From contig OX336339.1 of NCBI GenBank assembly GCA_946902875.1, positions 2,350,397 through 2,414,396 on the forward strand: a stretch of DNA of 64,000 bases, given 5' to 3'. Positions 23,601 through 28,032 of the stretch are shown piece after piece. The notes under the pieces are model-generated. The model ran no database searches. It was not told the origin of the DNA and saw nothing but the letters and a program-made list of their open reading frames with translations. The position numbers and the translations under genes were made by a program. Each line of letters opens with the position of its first letter. The stretch's first letter is position 1. Origin of the DNA: Nematopogon swammerdamellus. Lineage: Eukaryota > Arthropoda > Insecta > Lepidoptera > Adelidae.

Positions 23601-26600
23601 CCTCACCAAGGTGGACGGGCTGAATCCCAGCAAGTGAGTTGTTAGGGTTCCGTATCCGGTACGGGACCCTATTACTAAGCCTACGCCGTCTGTCTGTCTG
23701 TCTGTCCGAGGGCTGTATGTCTTGAACCGTAATAGGTAGCCCGTTGAAATATTCTCAAAAAATGTGTTAGTTATTATGGACGATATAACAACAAATAATA
23801 AAAATAAGAAAAAGTAAAAAATTCACTGAGGTTCCCATAGAAGTTCCCATACGGTACAAGTACCATGTGGGGCCGGTACTTGTACCGTGTGGGGCAGGTA
23901 CTTTAAAAGAATAGCCCCACTGCATCTCTCCCCGTGCATGTCGTAAAAGGCGACTAAGAGATATGACTCCCTTCTTATATTACTAGGTGGTAGGGTTTAA
24001 CCCACCCGGGTTGGTACCACCGCACTGAATGAAAGGTCGGTCGAAACGGCTATGTAAATAGTTTGTGTTTTCCGTCCAGTTCAGTGTAGCCGGCACGACC
24101 GAAGGGAAGCACTGACGTGGCACCAAGTTCACCCGGTGTTATGGGCTGACATCACGGATGTTGTAGGTGATGTAGCCAACCGTGTCAGTTTCAATAAAAA
24201 AAAAAAAAAAAGAAGAAACCAAAAAAGTGTACCGAATAGATTATGAAGCATTTTAACTAATCATGACATTTAACTAATATGAAGCATATCATAACACGCC
24301 ATCTAGATGGCGTGAGTGGCGCTAGCCGTGACATGGCGATACGGAACCCTCGATGTGCGAGTTCGACTCGCACTTGGCCGGTTTTTTCATCTCTCCTCAC
24401 GGCAATGCCGCCTGATGACGACAAAGAGTTAAAACACTGCAAAATGGTTCTTCTTCCTCGGTTTTTTATTTTTTTTTATTTTATGGAAACTGACTGGTTG
24501 GCTCTACAACAACCTACAACATCCGTGATGTCAGCCCATTACACCGGAAGAACTACGTGCCGCGTCAGTGCTTCCCTTCGGTCGTGCCGACTACAATGAA
24601 TTGGACGGAAAAAACAAACTATTTACATAACCAGCGTCATTACCCCGCTGGATGACAAGGCTTACCCTTTGAATAAAGTAGGCCCTTGATTGCGGGACTC
24701 CAGTTGCGTCCACCAGCAGAGACCTAAACCTCTTCAAGAAGCTTTTGGCTTCACTGCTCCACGGACCGAGGGTTTCAACCGCAAACGCAATAAATTCGAA
24801 ATCTTGAATGATATTTCTATATTTGTTGCGTTTGAGGCTCTCCGCACCGGCGGACGCGGCCGCGCCAGCCGCTCTTGAAGAGGCCCGAACGTGACTTGGT
24901 GCCAATGTGTCGACACAAGTGGCGTCCCACATCAAAGCCTATCCTTAGCCCATATTTCATATTTCATAGATATTAATTATAGAGATAGCTAACATGACGA
25001 TGGTGTTTGGCTTTGCTTGCAGAGAGGAGCACGAGTTCTACGTGGGGCTGGAGCTGTTCACGGGCATCCCGCTGCAGGTGCGCGCGCAGCTGCAGATCAA
25101 CCTGCTGATACGCCGCGTGACCGGCATGAGGTGACTACACGGGCACTACAGTCCACGCATCTCCAAGTCGCTGTTTGTGACGTTGTCTCCCATCCGGGAC
25201 GCATACTGACGGACGTTAGACGTAGACGGGGACTATATTCGGAGTCGGTGCACTCCAAAAGGGGGAGGGGGGGGGGGGGGGGGGGGGGGGCCTAGTACGC
25301 CGCCTTTATGAGTCCTTCCAAGACGAGGGCACAGATTACTGAATAGTTACTTCGTAACAGATAAATCACTCCATAGAAAATGTTCCTACCTCCGGGCTTT
25401 AATAGCCTACTGTTTCACATCGCCAATCGCTGCGTGCGAAAATGCACCTAAACGATCGAGTGTAAAGTGGTTATTGCTTTGCAGCTGCGCGCAGTTGCGT
25501 GGGCGAGCGTCTATGTATACTTCGCGCGGCTGACGAATTTCCACTGAAATAGACCGCCGGCGGCCCGTCGGGCGTTAGGTAGTTAACGCGTGCAAGTACA
25601 TAGAGTGCGTGAGGCCTGACGGGGGCTGGACCGCAGTCAGTGCGCGTCATTGGGACCAATTTCCCCCCAATTACAGTCTCGGGTCCTTCAAGAGGGGCGT
25701 GATCGTGAATGATCACCTGTCAGGCCGGCATGGCATTCGCAACCCCCGCATACGACCGAATGTCCATGGGCGCCGCTAGACACGCTTTTGTCAGCCTCGA
25801 TAGCTCAGTGGTGCAGACAGTCAACTGTCGCTATTGAATGTTAAGCAACGCTGGGTGCGGTCAGTACTTGGATGGGTGACCGCTGACCGTTGGAGGCTGA
25901 CCGTGGTTCGGATTCCTCGTAAAACTGTAGGTCGCTTCCCTCCTAATCTTACTTGGTGGTACCCGCCCGGATTGGTACCATCGCACTGAATGAATCGTCG
26001 TCGGTCGAAACGGCTATGTGAATAGTTTGTGTTTTCCGTCCAGTTCAGTGTAGCCGGCACGACCGAAGGGAAGCACTGACACGGCACCAAGTTCACCCGG
26101 TGTTATGAACTGACATCACGGATGTTGTAGGTGATGAAGCAGTGTCAGTTCCCAAAAAAAAAAACCTGCCCCCGATGTTTCAGCATCGCGAACGTCCTGC
26201 CCGAGGACACGATGGTGCCGATGTTCTGGTTCCGGCAAGAGGTGGCGCTGACGGATGAGTACGCGTCGCAGGCGCGCCTAGCGCTCGTTCTGCGCTTCGG
26301 CGTTCTCTATACGCTCTACGCGCTCACTGTAAGTACACACTCAACTTTTTAGGGTTCCGTATCCGTCGTACGGGACCCTATTACTAAGCCTATGCCGTCT
26401 GGCTGTCTGTCTGTCCGAGTGCTGTATCTCTTGAACCGTAATATGTAGCCGGTTGAATTCTGACAGAATATGTGTTATTATGGCCGATATAACAGCAAAT
26501 AATAAATATAAGAAAAAGTCAAAAATTCACGGGGGTCCCCATACAAGAACCTAAAAAGTGTGTACGCGCCATCTACCGAAAAGAGTATGAAGCATTTTTA

Positions 26601-27732
26601 TTAATACATAGATAACGTGAGTGGCGCTGAACATGACATGGCGATACGCAACCCTCGGTGCGTTTTTTTTTATATAATCCGGTATGGCTGGCTCAGTCGG
26701 AGGGGCCAAAGCACATGATCCGACCAGCCAATATCATCGGCTTACCGGCAATATGGACTTACCGCGGATGCGTACCAATCGGTTCTGCAGATCTTTCCTC
26801 TACAGAACCGGTAAGCTCTGGAACGCTCTCCCTGCCCATATTTTTCCCCCTAGTATAGTCTCGGGTCCTTCAAGAGGGGCGTGAATGGGCATCTGTCAGG
26901 CCGGCATGGCATTCGCAACAACCGCATCCGACCGAACGTTCATGGGCATCGTTAGACACAAAAATAAAAAATCTGTTAAGTGCGACTTCGTTGATGCGTT
27001 CAACGCGTTTATAGATGCATTTTATAGTACTAACAACCCAATTTTCACTGATCGCAGTTTTTATCCTTGATTATGTTGACAAACTGGTACTTAAAAAAAA
27101 GTCCCCAAGTGCGAGTTGGACTCGCGCACCGAGGATTCCGTATCATCACTCAATATATTTGTATTATGTATGTATAAAAATCTGTGAAGTGCGAGTTTTG
27201 CTCGCGCACGGAGGTTTCCGTATCTATCCGCTATTATCCGCCTATCTTTTGTCTTTCAACAATGCAATGTATAAAAGCCTATGGCGCCATCTATTATTCA
27301 ATAGTGTGATTAATCGATTTTTCGGACGTTTGTTGTATGGAAGCCCCCCTTAATTTTTAACATTTTCTTATTTTTCTTATTTGTTGTTATATCCGCCATA
27401 GTAACACATATTCTGTGAAAATTTCAACTGGTTACCTATTACGGTTCAAGAGATACAGCCCTCGGACGGACGGACGGACGGCGGAGGCTTAGTAATAGGC
27501 TTCCGTACGGAATACGGAAACCTAAAAAATCACCTCCGAGAAGGTAGGTGCCGTACCGGAGACTTGCTGGCTACGTTCATCATGATTGATCATTATGAAT
27601 TGAACGCGTGCGCAGGGCGTGGGTGTGTTGGTGCTGGCCTTGGCGACGGTGCTGCTGTTGCGCCGGCTGCTGTGCCCCCCCGATGCCACGCCGCCGCTGC
27701 TCTCCGAGCAGGACACCGAGGCGGAGGAGTGA
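541..27732 (+). CDS. CD36 / class B scavenger receptor, gene 1 (10 coding exons, 491 aa)
   Basis: Joining the ten exons gives 1476 nt, 491 residues plus stop, the usual length for the CD36 family. All introns are GT-AG and phases match (0,0,0,0,2,0,2,2,0). An N-terminal membrane segment spans about residues 8-30 and a C-terminal one about 442-468, so most of the chain is extracellular or luminal. Six cysteines at 250, 278, 317, 319, 327 and 338 follow the family C..C..CxC..C..C pattern that forms three disulphides. Family motifs include PIPMYLE, GPYVFRE, RFGWFY, SFPHFY and LQINL. Many NxS/T sites are present (for example NLT, NRT, NGS, NTT). Family members bind lipids, lipoproteins, carotenoids or pheromones, or act in phagocytosis; the ligand here cannot be told from sequence. 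The subfamily (SNMP, croquemort, emp or other) is not resolved, so no symbol is given. Exon 2 is tandemly amplified. Confidence 0.95.
691..1015. repeat. Short tandem duplication in intron 1
   Basis: Three copies of a block containing ATCTGTCSCAATTTTTATTAAAGGTA followed by TCTATTCTATTCTTATTGT lie at about 730-800, 875-940 and 945-1010; two are preceded by CGGCCCGTGGGCCGTTCG. The blocks end in a tail matching the 3' end of the LINE at 37645-40248. Confidence 0.6.
1001..1250 (-). mobile_element. LINE 3' end fragment (same family as 37645-40248)
   Basis: Reverse complement of the stretch near 40015-40248: both share GAAGAAGAACT, GCGGTAGTATGGGTTAAT (opposite strand) and an end in AATAAACAATA-type tail. 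It is a 5'-truncated copy in intron 1. Confidence 0.7.
1405..1730 (-). mobile_element. SINE-A, GTGTGGGGC-head form
   Basis: Read on the minus strand it begins ACCGTGTGGGGCCGGTACTT, passes through the module GTCGTAAAAGGCGACTAAGG, then the central block ACTAGGTGGTAGGG ... GGTTGGTACCACCG, and ends GTTTCCAT plus poly(A) (a T run at 1405-1419). Confidence 0.8.
1731..2499. other. Intron 1 segment without a recognised feature
   Basis: A pyrimidine-rich stretch (about 1750-1880) is followed by AT-rich sequence. The short ORFs here have no recognisable protein features. Confidence 0.5.
2500..2590 (+). repeat. Dispersed repeat, copy 1
   Basis: Contains CACAAGCGCGCACCAGCG then CGCTGTCCGTACGCAACC and CTACATTCTCAC; a close relative follows the telomere-like tract at 21205-21275. 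Confidence 0.6.
2623..2999 (-). mobile_element. SINE-A, 5S/tRNA-head form, near full length
   Basis: On the minus strand it begins GTCAGCCTCGGTAGCTCAG, carries the 5S-like TACTTGGATGGGTGACCGC, then GGTTCGGATTCC, the central GGTGGTAGGG block and a poly(A) tail (T run at 2623-2630). Confidence 0.85.
3240..3345 (+). repeat. Fragment of a 320-bp dispersed repeat
   Basis: Shares ACGTAACAGATAAATYACTCCATAGAAAAT and TTTTAATAGCCTAC-type segments with the longer copies at 8515-8830 and 25335-25630. Confidence 0.5.
3460..3820. mobile_element. Mosaic of SINE-A fragments with a hammerhead-like motif
   Basis: Three SINE-A pieces in mixed orientation: minus at about 3545-3615, plus at about 3645-3757 ending in an A run, and a minus-strand head at 3778-3818. 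At 3465-3495 the minus strand reads CTGACAACGAC ... GTCGAAATATC, similar to a motif near 53170-53205 beside a Penelope-like fragment. Confidence 0.55.
3913..4089 (+). CDS. Gene 1 exon 2, first copy (residues 39-97)
   Basis: Acceptor TGTTCAG precedes QLVLSNES; the exon ends ESHLK before donor GTACCT. It contains PIPMYLEIFMWNMSN and GPYVFRE, the conserved N-terminal part of the CD36 ectodomain. Only this copy has the CAACTGGTGCTT start and a normal acceptor; the other six copies begin at AGCAACGAG. Confidence 0.93.
3925..5289 (+). repeat. Seven-copy tandem array of exon 2 (195-bp unit)
   Basis: Exonic parts lie at 3925-4089, 4120-4284, 4315-4479, 4510-4674, 4705-4869, 4900-5064 and 5095-5259. 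Each is followed by 30 bp starting with the donor GTACCT and a pyrimidine-rich stretch. The unit is 65 codons, so all seven copies stay open in the receptor frame and the spacer reads as VPPFLTPTAL-type sequence. Copies differ at few sites: GCGCGAG versus GCGGGAG, PPF/PAS/PDS spacer variants, a Gln to Leu change in copy 5, and a final CAG for AAG in copy 7. Copies 2-7 lack the original acceptor; the only upstream AG (CTCTGAG) would leave a 32-nt intron and break the phase. The functional outcome is uncertain: the first donor may be used and the rest skipped, or the last donor may be used to add 390 residues, or the array may be a recent duplication or assembly product. Confidence 0.9.
5290..5571. 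other. Intron 2 segment, nothing recognised
   Basis: After the array the frame runs to a stop near 5350; a short GAGTTT microsatellite lies at about 5541-5560. Confidence 0.5.
5572..5770. mobile_element. MITE with long inverted repeats
   Basis: Left arm AACCGCCTTCAAAAATGTAT and right arm (complement) AACTGCCTTCAAAAGTGTAT, continuing to GGCGGTGCTAAAGAA / TTCTTTAGCACCGCT. Related palindromic sequence (GTTGAAGGC) occurs at 45580-45720 and near 59460. Confidence 0.65.
5841..5879. repeat. Short GC-rich hairpin
   Basis: GGCGGAATCGC pairs with GCGATTCCGCC around a CGGCCTTCGGCC core, the same core found in the minisatellites at 45795-47235 and 53880-54560. The rest of 5771-6060 is unremarkable. Confidence 0.6.
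6060..6220 (+). mobile_element. LINE 3' end with TATG tail
   Basis: GTCTCTGCCTACCCC ... GGGAAACAGGCGTGAC followed by (TATG)n is a lepidopteran LINE tail pattern that I know from memory. Only the 3' part is present. Confidence 0.55.
6455..6600 (+). mobile_element. tRNA-derived SINE-B head with AATACAATA tail
   Basis: A-box-like GTGGCAGAGTGG and B-box GGTTCGAATCC lie in a tRNA-like head that is shared with 16293-16699. It is followed by ATCAATAAACAATACAATACAA, an LINE-type tail also seen at 20720-20745. Confidence 0.65.
6680..6808 (+). CDS. Gene 1 exon 3 (residues 98-140)
   Basis: Acceptor TTTGTGCAG, then TNLTWHPDNNTVTFHNN, and end NVNVVVA before donor GTGAGT. The RTWFFEPDMSNG stretch is the family's conserved xTWxFxPxxSNG segment. 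Five NxS/T sites cluster here (NLT, NNT, NRT, NGT, NDT). Confidence 0.93.
7207..7448 (-). mobile_element. SINE-B fragment nested in SINE-A
   Basis: On the minus strand it runs from CCCTTGCCCCTTACTAGG through GGTTGGTACCACCG to CCGGATTACATAAAAAAA. The tRNA-like head is absent, so this copy is 5'-truncated. Confidence 0.75.
7486..7855. mobile_element. 370-bp MITE with 29-bp perfect TIRs and TA target duplication
   Basis: Termini CAGTGCGACAAGGCTTGA and its complement, identical over 29 bp, are flanked by TA at 7484-7485 and 7856-7857. TA target sites and CAGTG ends suit Tc1/mariner mobilisation. It interrupts GAGCTA|CCGAGG of the SINE head, so the empty site can be read from other SINE copies. 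Confidence 0.85.
7890..8245 (-). mobile_element. 5'-truncated LINE with C-terminal zinc-binding RT motif
   Basis: Minus-strand translation contains YLMKIAQSPNCSTCG and a following LLHMLLKC, the zf-RVT-like C-x2-C ... H-x4-C end of a non-LTR reverse transcriptase. A T-rich run at 7890-7926 is the poly(A) tail. Its 5' edge lies within about 15 bp of the exon 4 acceptor. Confidence 0.7.
8251..8454 (+). CDS. Gene 1 exon 4 (residues 141-208)
   Basis: Acceptor ATTTGTGCAG, start TMSHLMRLRSVLL, end DRFGWFYE before donor GTGACT. VRQWIFEGIEDPVIHW and PDRFGWFY are typical of this part of the family ectodomain. The acceptor has a weak pyrimidine tract because a LINE fragment abuts it. Confidence 0.93.
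8515..8830 (-). repeat. 320-bp dispersed repeat
   Basis: Shares CAGGCCTCACGCACTCTATG and ACTCGATCGTTTAGGT with the inverted copy at 25335-25630, and ends ATCTGTTACGAAGTAACT. Both long copies lie shortly downstream of an exon. No TIR or coding signal was seen. Confidence 0.6.
8891..9260. mobile_element. Possible MITE with short inverted ends
   Basis: Left CCAGGCTTGCCAGATG and right complement CCAGGTTTGCCAGATG bound about 370 bp. The stretch CCAGGCTTGCCAG also occurs at 50600. The following 9261-9673 shows nothing recognised. Confidence 0.4.
9674..12178. mobile_element. 2.5-kb element with 25-bp perfect TIRs, containing a mariner
   Basis: Left terminus GGGTGATTCTACGTTAAG and right complement match for 25 bp; ACCT flanks both sides (9670-9673 and 12179-12182) as a likely 4-bp target duplication. 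Inside each end are repeated TCTCCCCTG motifs (about 9855, 10400-10460, 11950-12015). No transposase of its own was recognised; the only coding sequence is the mariner at 10807. Superfamily not assigned. Confidence 0.75.
10807..11649 (+). pseudogene. mariner-like transposase, frameshifted and truncated
   Basis: The 280-codon ORF starts MEKIEHRAVMKYL and includes GRESIQDDARSGRPS and DESWVHH (first catalytic Asp) and FHQDNA (second Asp). About 11562-11565 the frame shifts, consistent with loss of one base. The YSPDLAPSDYHLF signature with the third Asp is in another frame at 11625-11672, then a stop follows. Intact mariner transposases are about 345 residues, so this copy cannot make an active enzyme. 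Paired ITRs were not found with confidence. It lies inside the 9674-12178 element. Confidence 0.85.
12205..12535 (-). mobile_element. GTGTGGGGC-head SINE, body D
   Basis: The minus strand starts with the head module (GTCGTAAAAGGCGACTAAGG), then continues GATAAGGACAAGATGCCG and a body ending GTGTGTATGTATGTAT. Copies: 41049-41320 and 51397-51570. Confidence 0.65.
12536..13240. other. Intron 4 segment, no gene recognised
   Basis: AT-rich, with a GC-rich island (about 12870-13060) containing CCGCCGGCGG and CCGCCGGTGG. Possibly an old LINE 3' end; not identified. Confidence 0.4.
13241..13492 (-). mobile_element. SINE-C, (AAC)n-tailed
   Basis: The plus strand shows (GTT)n then TTGGTTTGGGGTTGGCTC, ending with the head module in reverse. 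It is the inverted relative of 14913-15329. Confidence 0.75.
13493..13976. other. Intron 4 segment with a small MITE fragment
   Basis: ATGGTCTCTTTCTGAAGCTT at 13502-13523 belongs to the palindromic MITE family of 50001-50120. Nothing else recognised. Confidence 0.4.
13977..14112. mobile_element. 136-bp PIF/Harbinger-type MITE
   Basis: Termini GGCCCAATTGCGCCAACA and complement GGCCCACTTGCACCAACA agree at 24 of 26 positions, flanked by TAA on both sides (13974-13976, 14113-14115). TAA/TTA target sites with GGC-type ends fit PIF/Harbinger. Confidence 0.75.
14160..14285 (+). mobile_element. RTE-like LINE 3' end
   Basis: GGGAGAGGCCTATGTACAGC, CAGTGGACCG and the (ATG)n tail match a very common lepidopteran RTE-type LINE tail as I remember it. 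No ORF remains. Confidence 0.65.
14291..14676 (+). mobile_element. SINE-A, 5S/tRNA-head form, full length
   Basis: Order: tRNA-like GGTAGCTCAGTGG, 5S-like TTAAGCAACGCTGAG and TTGGATGGGTGACCGC, B-box-like GGTTCGGATTCC, central block TACTAGGTGGTAGGGTTT ... GGTTGGTACCACCG, tail-proximal ATCACGGATGTTGTAGG, then a poly(A) tail of about 15. Confidence 0.88.
14913..15329 (+). mobile_element. SINE-C with target-site duplication
   Basis: CGGATCGAAGAT occurs immediately before (14901-14912) and after (15331-15342). The insert starts GTACGTACTGTGTGGGG, carries the head module and ends CCCCAAACCAAAACAACAA. This defines the retroposon ends. Confidence 0.75.
15535..15850 (+). mobile_element. Dispersed repeat, probably Helitron-like, copy 1
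   Basis: Shares TGTATGTATGTTCCTCCATAAC, CAGTTCCGGTTACGCTAAGA and CGGGCTTRCTTACTTTC with 36785-37130, which continues to a Helitron-like 3' end. In this copy the end is missing. Confidence 0.5.
15901..17643. mobile_element. TIR element rich in GTCCTCG motifs, nested in family E
   Basis: Ends GTTTGTTTTAAGTACTAT and complement GTTTGTTTTAAGTACCAT are each followed inward by CGAGGAC. About fifteen GTCCTCG/CGAGGAC copies cluster near the two ends (15919-16225 and 17227-17625). A 37-nt perfect palindrome lies at 16192-16228. A SINE-B (16293-16699) sits inside. No transposase ORF was seen, so it is probably non-autonomous. Confidence 0.7.
16293..16699 (+). mobile_element. SINE-B, full length with tRNA-like head
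   Basis: Pol III boxes: GTGGCCGAGTGG and GGTTCGAATCC. The body has TGCTTCACCGTTCGGAACC, central block TTACTAGGTGGTAGGCTC ... GGTTGGTACCACCG, and ends ACCGGATTACATAAAAAAA. Confidence 0.85.
18110..18559. other. Intron 4 segment, nothing recognised
   Basis: A short match to the 320-bp repeat (AAGTAACTATTAAGTAATCTGT at 18191-18212) and a CG-rich stretch (18250-18310). An 8-bp-scale palindrome ATTCATTGAATGAAT lies near 18410. Confidence 0.4.
18560..18711 (-). mobile_element. SINE-A 3' fragment
   Basis: T run, then TGACACGGTTGGCTACATCACC and on to ACTGAACTGGACGGAAAACAC. Truncated. Confidence 0.7.
18783..18821. repeat. Perfect 18-bp-arm palindrome
   Basis: CGAAAACACATGGAGGTC, a 3-nt centre, then its exact complement. 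It has no evident element around it. Confidence 0.75.
18950..19193 (+). mobile_element. SINE-B, 5'-truncated
   Basis: From CCTTCCCTTGCCCCTTAC to ACCGGATTACATAAAAAA. Confidence 0.75.
19308..19746 (+). mobile_element. Repeat family E, uninterrupted copy
   Basis: TTAACCCCCGACGTAAAAAA, GT microsatellite, GTGGCATCGTAGCTCCCAAA, then the hairpin with AGGAGTCGGGGGACCGC and its complement. Other copies: 15854-18100, 61127-61606, and a fragment at 56758-56925. Confidence 0.75.
19747..20400. other. Intron 4 segment with half of a TIR element
   Basis: 19970-20062 (CAACGTCAAGCGGGAACCAG, TTTATGACTACCCAGGGA) matches one arm of the element at 28033-28430. The rest is not recognised. Confidence 0.5.
20401..20549 (-). 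mobile_element. SINE-A 5S/tRNA head only
   Basis: Minus strand: GTCAGGCTCGATAGCTCG, TTAAGCAACGCTGG, TTGAATGGGTGACCGC, GGTTCGCATTCC. The body is missing. Confidence 0.7.
20615..20745 (+). mobile_element. LINE 3' end 30 bp upstream of exon 5
   Basis: GCGAAGTTTCTTGCTGGTTC, TTCTTCG and an AATAAACAATACAATACAAT tail. Relatives lie at 53755-53830 and in the 3' UTR of the LINE near 40140. Confidence 0.6.
20776..20987 (+). CDS. Gene 1 exon 5 (residues 209-279)
   Basis: Acceptor GTGCCACAG, then RNGSETFDGVFNMDTG and ELWPPELL; it ends ...SDLC plus two bases (AC) before donor GTGCGT. It carries the first two of the six conserved cysteines (250, 278). Phase 2 end matches exon 6. Confidence 0.93.
21033..21132 (+). 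pseudogene. Partial duplicate of exon 5
   Basis: A 100-bp copy of about 20802-20902 (MDTGASDIARLGNVAQW), lying 231 bp downstream. It has a few substitutions, including Asn to Ser and Arg to Cys. It lacks the second half with SDLC and the donor, and breaks off at GACGAGTGCG beside the telomere-like tract. AG now precedes it (TGTTCAG). Confidence 0.9.
21139..21185 (-). repeat. Interstitial insect telomere-type repeat (TTAGG)n
   Basis: About nine CCTAA units with one variant (CATAA) on the plus strand. TTAGG is the standard insect telomere repeat. It abuts the truncated exon 5 copy. Confidence 0.9.
21205..21275 (+). repeat. Dispersed repeat, copy 2
   Basis: CACAAGCGCGCGCCAGCG and CGCTGTCCGTATACAACC match 2500-2590. 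Confidence 0.55.
21464..21633. mobile_element. Palindromic MITE (foldback), copy 1
   Basis: Arms CTACACCGCGTACTACGC and GTGTTCTCCGCATCATTT with their complements surround a centre with GCGCCTCTAGTGATAGAT. The second copy is at 31636-31832, in the opposite orientation as judged by the centre. Confidence 0.8.
21745..21870. mobile_element. Palindromic AAAGAGACAA MITE, diverged copy
   Basis: GAAAGAGACAAGCCGGTTGT and GTAGAGCGTC face GACGCTCTACAGCC and GGTCTCTTTC. Family consensus copy at 50001-50120. The following 21871-22480 is AT-rich and shows nothing recognised. Confidence 0.6.
22489..22597 (+). CDS. Gene 1 exon 6 (residues 279-315)
   Basis: Acceptor GTACGCAG; the first base completes Thr279. 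YLTLHRERDIDQLGISG and RYVANNSVF follow, ending YPQM before donor GTATCC. The GVRYVA stretch corresponds to the family's GxxxxRF/Y strand. Confidence 0.92.
22682..22915 (+). mobile_element. Repeat family F (GGTTTCCGTATCCC start)
   Basis: AGGTTTCCGTATCCCGTACG, ACTAAGCCTAAGCC, (CTGTCCGT)n, GAGGGCTGTATCTCTTGAAC. Other copies: 23644-23850, 26349-26663, 27100-27530 (minus), 30487-30770, 52045-52150. Short non-autonomous repeat, class not assigned. Confidence 0.65.
22960..23281 (+). mobile_element. SINE-A, GTGTGGGGC-head form
   Basis: Head module, TTACTAGTTGGTAGGGTTT, GGTTGGTACCACCG and an A tail at 23272-23281. Confidence 0.8.
23473..23633 (+). CDS. Gene 1 exon 7 (residues 316-369)
   Basis: Acceptor TGCGACAG, then ACYCQRPNTTECVLPG, SSCRMGAPAFVSFPHFYNAD, ending NPSK in phase 2 before donor GTGAGT. 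It holds four of the six conserved cysteines (317, 319, 327, 338) and the GAP..SFPHF core, the strongest family marker in the gene. Confidence 0.95.
23644..23850 (+). mobile_element. Repeat family F, 10 bp after exon 7 donor
   Basis: AGGGTTCCGTATCCGGTACG, ACTAAGCCTACGCC, GAGGGCTGTATGTCTTGAAC. Confidence 0.65.
23882..24211 (+). mobile_element. SINE-A, GTGTGGGGC-head form
   Basis: Near full length, ending GTTTCAATA plus poly(A). Confidence 0.82.
24470..24630 (-). mobile_element. SINE-A 3' fragment
   Basis: T-rich start, CATCCGTGATGTCAGCCC, CTTCCCTTCGGTCGTGCC. Truncated. Confidence 0.65.
24640..24935 (-). pseudogene. Retroelement-type coding fragment (WDAT..ETLGPW), copy 1
   Basis: Minus frame reads MMWDATCVDTLAPSHVR, then IAFAVETLGPWSSEAK and IQRGN. 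I recall this pattern at the end of reverse-transcriptase-associated proteins in many animals; the exact family is not assigned. A second copy is at 46255-46565, also minus. Confidence 0.6.
25023..25130 (+). CDS. Gene 1 exon 8 (residues 369-405)
   Basis: Acceptor GCTTGCAG; the first base completes Lys369. EEHEFYVGLELFTGIPL and LQINLLIRRVTGM follow, ending phase 2 before donor GTGACT. The ExH..GxPL..LQINL signature is conserved in the family. Confidence 0.93.
25267..25290 (+). repeat. Poly(G) run of 24
   Basis: An uninterrupted run, preceded by GGGGGA. Similar runs occur at 32107-32129 (C), 57581-57601 (G), 57641-57656 (G), 59569-59591 (C) and 60509-60529 (G). Confidence 0.8.
25335..25630 (+). 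repeat. 320-bp dispersed repeat, inverted copy
   Basis: Starts AGTTACTTCGTAACAGAT and ends GAGTGCGTGAGGCCTGAC. Pair of 8515-8830. Confidence 0.6.
25670..25789 (+). mobile_element. LINE C-terminal fragment
   Basis: CTCGGGTCCTTCAAGAGG, CTGTCAGGCCGGCATGGC: the same 3' coding end as 26739-26960 and 33835-34080. Confidence 0.55.
25790..26164 (+). mobile_element. SINE-A, 5S/tRNA-head form
   Basis: Full set of modules; its A tail (26154-26164) ends 19 bp before the exon 9 acceptor. Confidence 0.85.
26184..26328 (+). CDS. Gene 1 exon 9 (residues 405-453)
   Basis: Acceptor GATGTTTCAG; the first base completes Ser405. IANVLPEDTMVPMFWF and the start of the C-terminal membrane segment (LRFGVLYTLYALT) follow, then donor GTAAGT. 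The PMFWF element matches the family's P-x-x-W strand near the membrane. Confidence 0.93.
26349..26663 (+). mobile_element. Repeat family F, 20 bp after exon 9 donor
   Basis: AGGGTTCCGTATCCGTCGTA, ACTAAGCCTATGCC, ending with GACATGGCGATACGCAAC. Confidence 0.65.
26664..26960. mobile_element. SINE-B 3' fragment (minus) joined to LINE C-terminal fragment (plus)
   Basis: 26664-26738 is the SINE-B end in reverse. 26739-26960 translates to MRTNRFCRSFLYRTGKLWNA and FPP, a non-LTR RT C-terminus (RT..F..RTGKLWNALP), broken by a stop after PSRGA. It matches the minus-strand copy at 33835-34080. Confidence 0.6.
27100..27570 (-). mobile_element. Repeat family F (minus) and a SINE-B scrap
   Basis: Minus strand starts AGGTTTCCGTATTCCGTACG with (CCGTCCGT)n. 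27531-27570 (CTCCGAGAAGGTAGGTGCCG) is a SINE-B piece. Exon 10 follows closely. Confidence 0.55.
27616..27732 (+). CDS. Gene 1 exon 10 (residues 454-491, stop)
   Basis: Acceptor GCGTGCGCAG, then GVGVLVLALATVLLLRR (rest of the C-terminal membrane segment), and a short cytoplasmic tail CPPDATPPLLSEQDTEAEE ending in TGA. The LL with an acidic residue five positions upstream resembles, but does not exactly match, the D/ExxxLL/I lysosomal sorting signal seen in LIMP-2. Confidence 0.93.
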   Translation, partial: GVGVLVLALATVLLLRRLLCPPDATPPLLSEQDTEAEE

Positions 27733-28032
27733 CACAGCTCGCGCGACCTCCGTCACCTGCACGCCCACCCGCCTGTCGCGACACCTTCCGCGCTCCACTC
27801 TACCAGTATACAGCGTGTCACAAAAATCAATCAACCGCCCATCTGCAATCAGCGCACACGCGACTATGGCGAGACCGAAGTCCGGTCGAGCTGCTGTGCG
27901 CATGGCAGTTATCGTGCGATGGCGCCATGCCAACAGATTTGCGGACTGTTGCTAGGCTGTCTTGGTGTCTAGGACACCCAGGTTAAAGGATTTGGGAAAC
28001 ACATGTTCATTTATAGGACATAGTTCTTACAG
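27733..28032 (+). other. Candidate 3' UTR of gene 1
   Basis: No AATAAA is seen in the first 300 bp after the stop. The first clear one is CCAATAAAAC at about 28231-28240, inside a repeat, so the transcript end is unresolved. Confidence 0.35.

Noticed and set aside
27564..27986. 140-codon ORF over exon 10
   Set aside because: Shadow frame; the exon 10 frame fits the CD36 C-terminus and the splice phase.
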